Of a DNA stretch of 64,000 nucleotides, positions 29,732 through 40,385 are shown piece after piece. Origin of the DNA: Nymphalis io. Lineage: Eukaryota > Arthropoda > Insecta > Lepidoptera > Nymphalidae. The position numbers were made by a program, and so were the translations under genes. Under the pieces are notes generated by a model. It searched no databases. It was not told where the DNA came from and saw nothing but the letters and a program-made list of their open reading frames with translations. Every line of letters starts with the position of its first letter. Within the stretch, counting starts at the first letter, position 1. The stretch lies in assembly GCF_905147045.1 (NCBI RefSeq), contig NC_065917.1, positions 1,690,501 through 1,754,500 on the forward strand, written 5' to 3'.

Positions 29732-31583
29732 TTCGATTAAGATGAGCGTTGAAGTGAGTTCAGATATAAAAGTGACTTCAAAATCGATCGTGGTTTTTAA
29801 GTTAGTTGTCTAACTTTAAACATAACCACGTAAGCTACGGAGCTGTCTTCCTATTATAGAAGATAAGTGATACCACTAAAGTTTGTAGTCTAAAATATTA
29901 ATCATAACTCACATACAGATCGCTACGTAACATGATTAATTTGTTATACAGACGTTAAGTTATCTTAATTACAATATGTACTAATATTATAAACGCTAAT
30001 TTTGCTACAATGTATATTAGATATGCTATTCGTGTAGTGAGATCTTTAATTCATCCCTCGAAGGGGTGTTAACCAATTCGGTTATAAAAAACAGCTAAAC
30101 AAGTTGTTTTTGTCGCAAAACGTATATCACGTGTTTGGCTTATAAGCTTATATATGTATATATTGAAGAACATGCTTAAGTAATAAAGTGAAAAGTACTG
30201 AAAAGAACAGTAAAATGTAAAAACAAGATAAAATTACTTAAATAATAAAAGTTAATACAATTTCATAACACGCCCAATAGGCTAAAATAAAAACATGCAA
30301 GCATTACTAAAACAGAGAGGTTTTTTTTTTGTTTAAATTCTTGGAAAAGGAAAATATTTCATATTGAATAAAAAAATATACATAAATAAAATGTATACGC
30401 AAATAGAGATTTCTCGTTTTAGTTGGTTTTTGTTAGCATTTAAAGTAATTAATGGTATTGTTGTTTGTTATTTGCTTATTATTAATTATAAAGTCATATA
30501 CTTATTTGTGTATTATTTTTAAAAAAGTCATTTTCACTTCTGGTCTATAAGAATATCTACATGACGTCATAAGAGAACGTCATGACGTTATTTAATTGAC
30601 ACGATCAGACATTTTAACGACGCCATAACTGTAAGTCGATTTTAAAATGTATGTTAATCCAGTAATAACTTCTAAACCCTCGTTCTTCTTGAGTACCCCA
30701 TAATAAGATAACAGTGTTCTTCGAATCATGAATATTTATAAAACCTTTGAATAATTAATTCAGTTTCCGTCTTTTAAAAAAGCAAAATGAATCCACGTAA
30801 AGTTTATTTTAAATTTCTTTACGATGTTTAAATGGGCTGTTTTGGAATCTGTTAGCAGCCAAGTTATAAAAGGGGCCCTTATTTTTTATGTTTAAAAAGA
30901 CGGTATGCACACATTTATGATCTCCTGGTACGTGAATAACTATTTCTTTTAAATGATTTTGCATTACTCTCAGTACAAGATTTATTGTTACTTATGTAAA
31001 AATCGCTAGTAGACCAAAATAAAATAAAATAAAAAGGGAATCCTCATATTACTTTGTTTAAAAATGCATAGAAGTTTAGCACACAGTAATGAACTCCTGT
31101 TACTTCTATAAAGATGTAAAATGTAAAAAGCCGCAATGCGAAGGCAAATGATAAAAGTCATTTATTTGCGTTCCCATTTGGCAATATATTAATCGGTTCG
31201 ATTTCATTGAAATTTGCTTCTTTTTAGAGCATTTATATAAAAATGATTTTTGAATATTAATTTTTGTTCAAGATCAAATTACATTATGCCTAATATTATT
31301 TTAATTTTTCTTTTCATTAATAGATGGCGCTAGTTGTATTTTACGTCGCGCTATAACTATGTATTTTTGTAAGTACTTAATAAAATTTGGACTGCTTAAT
31401 ATATCAGACCAGCGAGCAGTACATAATCAGTGGTTTAATTCTAAAAGTAGTACAATACTATCGGGCAACCACAAAGATTTCCTTTTCTTTCCTTTCCTTC
31501 ACTTTTTTTTCTCGTTGTTCCAACACAGACAGAATTATTTATATATTATATATAGATAATATATACTAATATATAATATATTC
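29732..31583. other. Long non-coding stretch
   Basis: 1.85 kb of AT-rich sequence without a supportable gene. A scrap of the ATGACGTCAT repeat is at about 30562-30600 (ACATGACGTCATAAGAGAAC), and TAGATGGCGCTAGTTG near 31321 recurs elsewhere. Confidence 0.4.
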
Positions 31584-31879
31584 TACTGGTGGTAGGGCTT
31601 TGTGCAAGCTCGTCTGGGTAGGTACCACCCACTCATCAGATATTCTACCGCAAAACAGCAATACTTGATATTGTTGTGTTCCGGTTTGAAGGGTGAGTGA
31701 GCCAGTGTAATTACAGGCACAAGGGACATAAAATCTTAGTTCCCAAGGTTGGTGGCGCATTGGCTATAAGCGATGGTTGACATTTCTTAGAATGCCAATG
31801 TCTAAGGGCGTTTGGTGACCACTTACCATCAGGTGGCCCATATGCTCGTCCACCTTCCTATTCTATAAAAAAAAAAAAA
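31584..31879 (+). mobile_element. Family A element, full length
   Basis: Close to consensus from ACTGGTGGTAGGGCTTTGTG through ACCACTTACCATCAGGTGGC to TTCTATAAAAAAAAAAAAAA. The best copy here for defining the family. Confidence 0.8.
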
Positions 31880-32267
31880 AGATAAAGATAGATGGTAAGC
31901 TGGTTAACGGCCTACCTGGTGCTCCCCACCTAGATACATGGTCTATAATTATTATTTACTTTTATATATAGAAAGAATAACTGACTAACTGATATCAACG
32001 CACAGTCCAAAAAACTGGGGCTAGCGCCATCAAAATTTGCATACGGGTTCCTTTTACACAGTACGTTAGCCTAAGGAAGTATTTTAATAATTTAGCCCCT
32101 AAGGTAATAAAGGGGTTGATACAAAATCCTTTATTTTAAAGATGTATAGCATGTATGCATGCATGTAATTAGCAATTCTAAATATTCTATATTTCCATCA
32201 GTCGGATGCATAATTAAATATAATCTCTCAATAGAGCGTTTATGTCGAGTGACACACTTGGTCTCTT
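31880..32267. other. Non-coding stretch, nothing recognised
   Basis: No gene. ATCAAAATTTGCATACGGGT near 32030 loosely resembles Helitron-like 5' regions. Confidence 0.3.
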
Positions 32268-32345
32268 GCTCTCAGGACAGCGCCAGCGCCGGACGCGCGC
32301 ATCGCCTGATTTGATATTGGACGACAATGGCGGCCATTTAAATGG
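32268..32345 (+). repeat. Family K repeat, copy 2
   Basis: Shares GACAGCGCCAGCGCCGGAC and GGACGACAATGGCGGCCATT with 6696-6772. Confidence 0.55.
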
Positions 32346-32610
32346 CAATCCATTTGAATCCGCGACATGTATTTCAAATGGCAAACTAAAAATATACACC
32401 ATTAGTAACGTATGTTCGTTCGTTCGGTATTTCTATTAAACTCGCTTTGATCTCATTGTGCTAAATTGCATTTGTATTAACCGCAGTAATTACTTATCTG
32501 TTGGTTTATTTGTGTATTAAGAAATTTATAGTTTGTCTCTACTTGTTATATTGAATAGACGCCAAGTACAAAAGACAGAAATAACAAAACACAACTACAC
32601 TTTTATAATA

Positions 32611-32776
32611 ATATGCTTGTGGCGATGGTCTAGTGGCTATATATATGTTAGTCAGATCGCAAAATACTGGGTTCAATCCCCAGTGCGCTGATAGAAAGTT
32701 ATAAAGTTTTTTTTGTCGAAAATTTCTCAGTAAAAGCCCGGAGCGCGTAAAGCCGTTGCTGCGTTGTAGTCCTTCA
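32611..32776 (+). mobile_element. Family C-related SINE, diverged and truncated
   Basis: The head GGCGATGGTCTAGTGGCTAT and ACTGGGTTCAATCCCCAGTG hold A and B boxes. AAAATTTCTCAGTAAAAGCC matches the family C body. The 3' half is missing. Confidence 0.6.
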
Positions 32777-33251
32777 TAAGTAACGTAATCTATATGGTTT
32801 ATTAACAAAAAAAAAAATAGAGATTTCAAAAATTGCAATATTGTAACCCAAGGTATCAATTTTCTTATGGAAGTCATTACTGACATAAAAAACACGGACT
32901 AAGTTTGGGCGAGCCGCTTGTATATATATATCAATCAAAATCATAAAAAAAAAATATTATTCAAATATACATAAATTTCTTTACAATCGTAAAGCGCTAA
33001 TATATACAATTATACTTGATATAATCCGAAAAAAGACCATACATAGATTTATAATTTCATTTTTGCGTTTGACAGTAATGTACTTGAAATTTATGGTACT
33101 TTCACGGAACGTAATTTATTAGGAACACCCCCTTTATACTTGAAAGGGGCGTTATGATTGACGACGGTAGATGGTCAGAGCAACTGCAGTCGCCGGTTCG
33201 ATAGTTAAGAAACCTGATTTTGGGTGGTTTTCAGATTAAATTTACATTTAG
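32777..33251. other. Non-coding stretch, nothing recognised
   Basis: AT-rich; no gene or repeat identified. Confidence 0.4.
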
Positions 33252-33578
33252 GACAATTTCATTAAGTCGAGATGGCCCAGTGGTAAGAACGCGTGAATCT
33301 TAACCGATGAACGTGGGTTCAAACCCGGGCAAGCACCTCTGAATTCTCATGTGCTTAATTACTGTTTATAATTCATTTCGTGCTTTTCGGTGGAGGAAAA
33401 CATCGTGAGGAAACCTGCATGTGTCTAATTTCATCGAAATTCTGCCACATGTGTATTCCACCAACCCGCATTGGAGCAGCGTGGTGTAATAAGCTCCGAA
33501 CCTTCTCCTCAAACAGTGTTCTCCTCAAACACAGCAGTGGGACATTTACAGGCTGTTACTGTACTGACAATTTGATTA
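33252..33578 (+). mobile_element. Family B SINE, full length with target-site duplication
   Basis: A box TGGCCCAGTGG is at 33273-33283 and B box GGTTCAAACCC at 33316-33326, near the tRNA consensus. The body and RTE-like tail follow. GACAATTTCATTA (33252-33264) and GACAATTTGATTA (33566-33578) form a 13-bp direct repeat with one mismatch. A small change near 33520 replaces the usual GGCCTTAGCC. Confidence 0.87.
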
Positions 33579-33649
33579 TTATATATTTTATTGCGTCAAA
33601 GATACAATTCGTTTCTTAGTTATATATAAAAGATGTATATAAGCTGTAT

Positions 33650-33805
33650 GTATATACTAGTAGTATTCGTTTGCTGCTTCGCTTGTGTGCTTATTAGTGG
33701 AGCGGGTGTTAGGTAATAGAAATGCCTATGTCCGGCCTTAGGGTTCATGCTTTCATACTAAATTTTATCAAAATCGGTTCAGTGATTTAACCTTGAAATC
33801 ATATT
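33650..33805 (-). mobile_element. Helitron-like mini element, minus strand
   Basis: ACTAGTAGTATTCGTTTGCT at the left (inverted CTAGT 3' end) and TTTATCAAAATCGGTTCAGT at the right (inverted 5' region). Confidence 0.5.
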
Positions 33806-33848
33806 AAATCGTATAAGTATATATATAAACATACGCGTATAGTATTTT

Positions 33849-34135
33849 ATTGGTGGTAGAGCTTTGTGAGCTCGTCTGGGTAGGTACCACCCACTCATTA
33901 GATATTCTACAGCAAAACAGCAGTATTTGGTATTGTTGTGTTCCGGTTTGAAGGGTGAGTGAGCCAGTGTAATTACAGGCACAAGGGACATAACATCTTT
34001 GTTCCCAAGGTTGGTGGCGCATTGGTGATGTAAGCGATGGTTGAAATTTCTTACAATGCCAATCTCTAAGGGCGTTGGTGACCACTTACCATCAGGTGGC
34101 TCATATGCTTGTCCGTCTTTCTATTCTATAAAAAA
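33849..34135 (+). mobile_element. Family A element, near full length
   Basis: From ATTGGTGGTAGAGCTTTGTG to CATCAGGTGGCTCATATGCT and TTCTATAAAAAAC. Confidence 0.77.
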
Positions 34136-34144
34136 CACACAAAC

Positions 34145-34250
34145 ACACGAGAGTAGAGAGCGGAAACATGACGTCATAAGAGAGCGTCATTATTGCCGTC
34201 ACGGCACACGAGTCGGTTCCACCTGCGACAATAGATGTCTCACGTAAAAA
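34145..34250 (+). mobile_element. ATGACGTCAT-bearing dispersed repeat
   Basis: GAGAGTAGAGAGCGGAAACA, ATGACGTCATAAGAGAGCGT, TTGCCGTCACGGCACACGAG and CTGCGACAATAGATGTC. Directly follows the family A copy. Confidence 0.6.
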
Positions 34251-34521
34251 CTGTCGTTAATCGTCCGGCAGATTTGAAAACTCAAATTGAACTCAAATTA
34301 CTCACATTTTTAATTCAGGCATCTGTTCGTCCCACGATGTTTCAACTGCTCGGCAAATGTCATAATTTTTAATTAAGACTATAGGGCTGTCTGTTAGTAA
34401 TTGGTTAATAAAACCAACCAACTGTATCGATAAAAAGGGTAATGCGTTCTATGACATGAAATGAGATTTTTATTTTGAGCTAAATATAAGTCATTTAGTA
34501 ATAAATTGTTACCTTAAGTTG

Positions 34522-34881
34522 ACTGCCTCGTTGGTTTAATAACTAGATAAGGTCGCAGACCGCGAGGTATTGAGTTCAAATCCCGGATTTACTGGTTGTA
34601 GGGTGGTGCAAGCTCGTCTGAGTAAGCACCAGCCAGTCATCAGATATTCTACCGAAAAACAGCAGTACTTGGTATTGTTGTGTTCCGATTTGAAGGGAGA
34701 GTGAGCCAGTGTAATTACAGGCACAAGAGACATAACGTCTTAGTTCCCAAGGTCGGTGGCGCATTTTCGGTGTAAGCGATGGTTAATATTTCTTACAATC
34801 CTAATACCTATGGACTTTGGTGACCATTTACCAGCAAGTGGCCCATATGTTCGTCTGTGTGGCTTATTATTCAAAAAAAAC
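34522..34881 (+). mobile_element. Family C head fused to a family A element
   Basis: 34522-34590 is the family C tRNA-like head (GACTGCCTCGTTGGTTTAAT, GAGTTCAAATCCCGGATTT). It runs without spacer into a family A body (ACTGGTTGTAGGGTGGTGCA) that continues to the A-rich end near 34881. Either a chance insertion at the head or a chimeric retroposon. Confidence 0.65.
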
Positions 34882-35146
34882 TGACAGTGACATAAGACGC
34901 TTTAACAGTTGCGTGAGTTATCGCGTGTGAGTACAGCGGGGTTTAAATTATTGTATTGAGAAAACTCGACTTTGCACGTGAACAGTGGCTATGTACGAAG
35001 AACGAATAATATTAAATACAAAATCACTTTGCTTCTGTAATATATATATATACATAATATATGTTTATGGGCATATAAGAGCTTTACTAAACTTTAATAA
35101 TAAGTTTTAATTATTTTTTTGTGCAAAACAGTAAAGTAAATAAAAT

Positions 35147-35516
35147 AATTCTAATAATGTCCTCCAGACCGATTTCGGCCACGGCGGCCAATCTCAAGAG
35201 AGATTAGCCAACTACGCAGGAGATATTATAGTGCACAAGTGTGCGCGCAAACACAGGTGCACTCTCTATTCCCTAGCTCACATAATCCGATGGGACGGCA
35301 ATCCGACACGACCGGAAAGAGTTCAGGCGCAAAACCAACGGCTTTACATGCTTTCCGAGGCACTACACATACTTCCACCTTCCAGACTCCGGGGTGGTAC
35401 TGAGAATTTTCTGACAGAAAAACCCAATAACTGTTTATTGGCCCGACATGGGAATTGTACCCAGTACTTCCGGATCTGCGGCCTTACATCAAGCCACTAG
35501 ACCAATGAAGCAGTCA
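35147..35516 (-). mobile_element. Family C SINE, near full length
   Basis: Minus strand from the tail (TAATGTCCTCCAGACCGATT) to the head (CACTAGACCAATGAAGCAGT). A short deletion is present near 35360. Confidence 0.8.
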
Positions 35517-36049
35517 AATAATTATACAGCCTTGTCTAAAATAATCAATTAAAACATATGTCATTTTTGAAAACACGACAATATTTTTTTATCTGTTTCC
35601 CTAATATATTTGCATAATCTTTAATGATATTATTTAAAACACAGACAAAGCCCTATTTCGTTCATTATATATATTCAACCCTACAGTAAGTTTTTAATTA
35701 AATATTAAAATTCATGCAACAATCCGCGATAAGGACGCGCCCTCGCGGATGTAGTGAAGACGATAGGACTTGATACTTTGGGGTTTATAAAGTACCACAA
35801 TTTTTTTTTATTAATTCGAGTGGTCATTTTGTGTTTATCATTTATTTCAGCTCAAAATCCTAAGTAATATTACAAATGCGTAAGTATGTTTATTTGTATG
35901 TTTGTTACACTTTTATGTCTTAACTACTCTGTTGTTGTTTTTGAGTGCTACACGCACTCACGATTCAAAAAGGCAGTTGTTAGGTATCCTATGTCCTTTG
36001 CTGGAATGTGTACACAAAAAATGACGATAGTTGGGTAGTAGTTAGTTGA
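35517..36049. other. Non-coding stretch with a Helitron-like scrap
   Basis: AGTAATATTACAAATGCGTA near 35863 resembles the Helitron-like 5' start. No gene. Confidence 0.35.
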
Positions 36050-36319
36050 GCCGAGATTACCCAGTGTTGAGAACGCGTGAATCTTAACTGATGATTGTGG
36101 GTTCAAATCCGTGCAAGTTCCACTGAATTTTCATATGCTTAATTTGTGTTTATAATTCATCTCGTGCTTGACGGTGAAGGAAAATTTCACTGAAATTCTG
36201 CCACATGTGTCTTCCACCAACCCGCATTGGAGCAGCGTAGTGGAATAAGCTTTAAACCTTTTCTCAAAAAAGGAGAGGAAGCCATAGCCAGCAATGGTAC
36301 ATCCACAGGCTGCTACTGT
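36050..36319 (+). mobile_element. Family B SINE with deletion
   Basis: A box region GATTACCCAGTGTTGAGAAC is damaged; the B box GGTTCAAATCC is good. About 20 bases of body are lost and the tail is weak (CATAGCCAGCAATGGTACAT). Confidence 0.7.
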
Positions 36320-36704
36320 ATATATTTTATCAAATAATTCTAGAGAAACGAAGGCATTGATGTTATTTTACTACGATAATATATAAGCTACTATTAATCG
36401 CCCGTGGCTTTACGTGCGTGTTATGGGGAGAGGGACGATTTATAATATCAGTATATACAACGATAGCATAACAAAATACATCTTTTTATAGCCTTAAAAA
36501 TATCAAAACTATTCAAACGAAGTACACATCTTGTGTTAAGTCTAAGATCAAATTGTGCAGTCAACCAGCGCTTCCGTCCCATGACTCCGATCCGAGCGAA
36601 AACCGCGCAAATTTCAACAGATATTAACCATTAACAATTTGTTATTTTAAAGTTTGGTTATTATTATATTATAGGTAGGTGGACTGGCAAATGGGTTGCC
36701 TAAT

Positions 36705-36976
36705 TGACGAGCCGGTTGGCGTGGTTGGTAGGCTATCACGCCTATAGTTGTGGGTTCGATTCCCACCCAGGACAGACATTTGTATGCCCGAACATATCTG
36801 TTTGTCCTGAGTCTGGGTGTAATTATCTATATAAGTATGTATTTACAAAAGAAAAGTAGTATATGTAGTATATGAGTTGTCTGATTTCCATAGCACAAGC
36901 TCTGCTTAGTTTGGGATCAGATTGCCGTGTGTGAAAAATGTCCCAGGATATTATTAAAAATATTAGTATTATTAAT
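36705..36976 (+). mobile_element. Family D tRNA-derived SINE, full length
   Basis: TGACGAGCCGGTTGGCGTGG holds an A box and GGTTCGATTCC is a B box. The body includes ATCTGTTTGTCCTGAGTCTG and GAGCTTGTGCTATGGAAATC in inverse. It ends at TGTCCCAGGATATTATT and a short ATT-rich tail. Confidence 0.8.
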
Positions 36977-37130
36977 GGCCAACATAGACATTGGCATTGT
37001 AGGAAATGTTAACAACCATCGCTTACATCGCCAATGCGCCATCAACCTCGGGAACTAAGATGTTATATTATGAGCCTGACACTGAGTCACCTTTCAAACC
37101 GAAACGCAACAATACTAAGTATTACTCTTT
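36977..37130 (-). mobile_element. Family A element, partial
   Basis: GCCAACATAGACATTGGCAT to CAACAATACTAAGTATTACT on the minus strand, directly after the family D copy. The 5' third of the family is missing. Confidence 0.6.
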
Positions 37131-37726
37131 AAAAACGGTTTATTAAACATATAAATACCATCAACTATACATAATCAACTAATAAACCGAACATTGACAA
37201 GTGTAAATAAAGATAAAAAATAGAAACAGATTAAAAACGAAATTCTTCGTATATTTGACGTTGAAGCTAGAGATATAACAGGTGCAACCCACCCCACCCC
37301 GGTTAACCCCCAAACCCGAATACAAAGGAAACACCGCGGGCCTCACCAACCCCTTTGTCGTCCGAATTAATATTTAAACAAGATACGAGTGATGGGCTGT
37401 ATTTGTATCTGTCGATATATCAATATTTCATCGATAAAATAAAAAAATAAGTAAAAATATTAATACAAAGGATTATCGACATAAAAAAATAGCCAGAGGC
37501 CCTCAATAGACAAGCCTTTTTCTGGTTATAATTTCGCACGATAAAAGGTTGCTCGGACGATTTCTACACCCATATAGAATTAAATAATAATGTTTCTTTA
37601 TATAAAATGCAATAATATACACATGAAAATATATAATACCTAAATTAATAAAGTAGGAAATAAACACATTTGGACCTAATAATTCATTTAAGTGCTTTCA
37701 AAATCACAAGATACAAGTTCGGGATG
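37131..37726. other. Non-coding stretch
   Basis: A C-rich patch (CCACCCCACCCCGGTTAACC) at about 37287-37320 stands out. CGAAATTCTTCGTATATTTG recalls a similar word near 21738. No gene. Confidence 0.35.
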
Positions 37727-37927
37727 TAGGTAGCTTCGTGCGACTTTGGGTAGGTACAGATATTCTACCGCAAAACAGTAGAACTTTGTGCTGTGTTCCG
37801 GTTTGAAGCGCAAGTAACTACAGGCACGGGAGACATAACATCTTAGTTCCCAAGGTTGATGGCGCATTGGCGATATAATGGATTGTTAATATTTCTTACA
37901 ATGTCATTGTATATGGTGGTGATATTT
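37727..37927 (+). mobile_element. Family A element, diverged
   Basis: GGTAGCTTCGTGCGACTTTG, CAGATATTCTACCGCAAAAC and CCAAGGTTGATGGCGCATTG. The 3' end is lost at the junction with the next SINE. Confidence 0.6.
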
Positions 37928-37936
37928 CATCTTACT

Positions 37937-38197
37937 TGACGGGCCGTTTGGCGTGGTTGGTAGATATTTGCCTTTCACGCCGAAGGTTGTGGGTTCGAGT
38001 CATACCCAGGACAGACATTTGTGTGCATGAACATGTCTGTTTGTTCCGAGTCTGGGTGTAATTATCTATAAAAGTATGTATTTACAAAAGAAAACTAGCA
38101 TATGTAGCATAACAGTCTGGTTTCCATACGTACGAGCTCTGCTTAGTTTGGGATCAGATGGCCGTGTGTAAATAATGTCCCAGGATATTACTATTAG
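37937..38197 (+). mobile_element. Family D SINE, full length
   Basis: TGACGGGCCGTTTGGCGTGG (A box region) and GGGTTCGAGTCATACCCAGG (B box region), with the body to AATGTCCCAGGATATTACTA. Confidence 0.8.
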
Positions 38198-38632
38198 TAA
38201 GGTGGTGTCCGCGTACCTATTATATAAAACAAGGTTTATTTAACTAAATTTTAACATGTGTAGCGATTGATTTTGACACAAGCATGTCGAATTTGTCTAC
38301 GATTTCAAGTATCGTAGCGTCGTAGCGCTCACCCCTACGCAGCCGCAGGCGACGACGCGTTCCAATTAGCTAAAGCAAACACCGCACACACCATAATATT
38401 TTCGCTTCTATTCCTGTAGCGGTCTACCTTGATGAGATAACGCTTCAATTCATACATTATGATTGAATTTCGTCACAAAAAAACATTGCTTGAAATGCTT
38501 CAAGGCATAAGTTACCCAGGGGAAAGAGAACGCCACCCGCCATGATTGTGACGTCATACAAATTTTAAGCAACTAAACGTCATTCGTATATCAATACCGG
38601 TATATTCATGGAAATAAAAAGTATTTGAAAAA
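38198..38632. other. Non-coding stretch, nothing recognised
   Basis: A short GC-rich patch (GCAGCCGCAGGCGACGACGC) near 38340. No gene. Confidence 0.4.
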
Positions 38633-38775
38633 CTAGTTACCGCCCGCGGCTTTATGCGTGTGTGAGGGATTCAGGTGTTATGTAAAAAGTAGCCTATTAT
38701 TCCGCTCTTGGTGTTGAAGCTTTAAAGCGTAACAGACAGTCAGAATTACTTTCGCATTCATAATATTAGTATATA
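38633..38775 (-). mobile_element. Helitron-like mini element, complete-looking (about 145 bp)
   Basis: Read on the minus strand it starts ATACTAATATTATGAATGCG, has CTGTCTGTTACGCTTTAAAG and ends GGCGGTAACTAGT, matching the CTAGT 3' end of Helitrons. Confidence 0.55.
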
Positions 38776-39140
38776 TTTGATATTATGACACAGTTCTATG
38801 AGCCACCATTGAAGTTTCCAGCGCAACGGTTTCCGAGACGCCTAGCAATATAGAAAAAAATTCGATGACCCCTTGGAATATTCTCGTCGGCAACATACTT
38901 AACACATATTAAAAATTCGCTTTGCTATTATTCTCTCACAAAAATGTAATGCCGACATTTTTTTCATCTGTCCTTGAAAGACGTAATTATATGTTTTTTA
39001 AGTTTTTAGTATCAAAAGATATTTTTTTTTATGATATACAGATCGATAATGGACAATTTATGACCATTTGGAAAAAAATACCAATGGCCTATTCCGACTA
39101 TAATAGTAAAGACAGATAAACTTTGACATTGAAATGACGC
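38776..39140. other. Non-coding stretch, nothing recognised
   Basis: A 60-codon open frame from 38922 has no recognisable features. No repeat identified. Confidence 0.35.
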
Positions 39141-39480
39141 GATAAGTCAAAAGTCAAAAATCTTTATTCAATATAGAAGCGTTACACTTTCTTATTGATT
39201 TTCATAAATCTACCACTGGTTCGGAAGTAAACACCTCAGACCTGAGAGGTTTCGGCGAAAGAAACACAGCGGGTTTTTTTTTTATATCTCATCCTTTACA
39301 ATAAGTAATATACAACAATAGCCGAATTATATATACCATTTTTTAAATTTGAAATAACCTGGAGGTGATCGTTTCATTCCCAGGGTGTGCAATCATTTAA
39401 AAAGTTAGGACCATCGGATGTGTAATATCCTTTAGCACACAAGCGTTCCTTAACGAATCTTTTAAATTTCACAATTGAAT
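39141..39480 (-). mobile_element. LINE 3' end fragment (family G)
   Basis: AAGTCAAAAATCTTTATTCA at the left is an inverted LINE tail. ACCACTGGTTCGGAAGTAAA, CACCTCAGACCTGAGAGG and GGAGGTGATCGTTTCATT are shared with 61239-61550. Confidence 0.6.
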
Positions 39481-39511
39481 ATATATAATATCATTGGTCA
39501 CCATTATCAAT

Positions 39512-39745
39512 TGACGCGATGCCATTGGTCGAGATCTTGTATAATCTCATGGATTCGCGAAAAAAATGCCGTTTTGAAACTCGGTGAAGTTTTTTTTGGT
39601 ACTTCAGAAGTTTTAATTGAAGTTTATATAAGTAGTTAAGTGTAATTGTTGTGTTATATATAGAGATATATTCATCTAGAACTGTTTGTAGTGTACAATA
39701 CAGCAGAAATATTAGCCAATCGTATGGAATATGTAAATCTAGGAT
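39512..39745 (-). repeat. Family F repeat, minus strand
   Basis: TGGATTCGCGAAAAAAATGC, ATATAAGTAGTTAAGTGTAA, ATATATAGAGATATATTCAT and AATACAGCAGAAATATTAGC. One of the more complete copies. Confidence 0.65.
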
Positions 39746-39748
39746 TGT

Positions 39749-39940
39749 TACTGGTGGTAAGGCTGTAAGTACCACCCATTCATCAGATATTCTACCGCAA
39801 CACAGCAGTATTTGATATTTTTGTGTTCTGGTTTGAAGAGCGAGTGAGCCAGTGTAATAATAGGCACAAGGGACATAACATCTTAGTTCCCAAGGTTGGT
39901 GGCGCATTGGCGATGTAAGCGATGGTTAACATTTCTTACA
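39749..39940 (+). mobile_element. Family A element, 3'-truncated
   Basis: From ACTGGTGGTAAGGCTGTAAG to GATGGTTAACATTTCTTACA, where it is cut off by family C sequence. Confidence 0.7.
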
Positions 39941-40082
39941 CGGTAGTGTACACTTCCAACTTCCAGATTCCGCTACAAAAATTCTTTAAAAGAAAAACAC
40001 ATTTTATCAGCCTGACCTGGGGTTTAAATCCAGGACCTCTTAATCAGCAGCCTTATATCTAGCCACGACCAACGAGGCAGTC
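39941..40082 (-). mobile_element. Family C SINE, head half
   Basis: CACTTCCAACTTCCAGATTC, GGTTTAAATCCAGGACCTC and ACCAACGAGGCAGTCAG on the minus strand, abutting family A. Confidence 0.65.
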
Positions 40083-40248
40083 AGAAAATAACAGTATAAA
40101 AATGTTAAACATTATGATTGTCTTAAGTTAATATATTACCTTATAAGCACTTAGAATTTACTTAGCAAACACAGTACAAAGTTATAACTTAAATGCTTAG
40201 TTACTTGAGTATCTGACCAAATAACTGATATATATATAATATCCTTGC

Positions 40249-40385
40249 TTACATACGTTGCTTAGCTGTTTAGTTAAACACGGATTTCTCTCTGTCTGTC
40301 ATCAATGATTTGACATTCAAAAGAAGAAGACAGAGCATTGTCTAATTGTTCACTAAAAAACGTTGCTAAGTTACGCCGTATGTAA
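40249..40385. mobile_element. Family E MITE with inverted terminal repeats
   Basis: Left end TTACATACGTTGCTTAG and right end (reverse complement) TTACATACGGCGTAACTTAG pair as imperfect terminal inverted repeats. The core holds CTCTCTGTCTGTCATCAATG and CAAAAGAAGAAGACAGAGCA, also present at 14351, 49903 and 62425. It encodes nothing, so it would need a transposase from elsewhere. Confidence 0.65.

Noticed and set aside
33267..33330. tRNA-like sequences with A and B boxes (family B, C and D heads)
   Set aside because: They lack a complete cloverleaf and are followed by repeated SINE bodies. They are SINE promoters, not tRNA genes.
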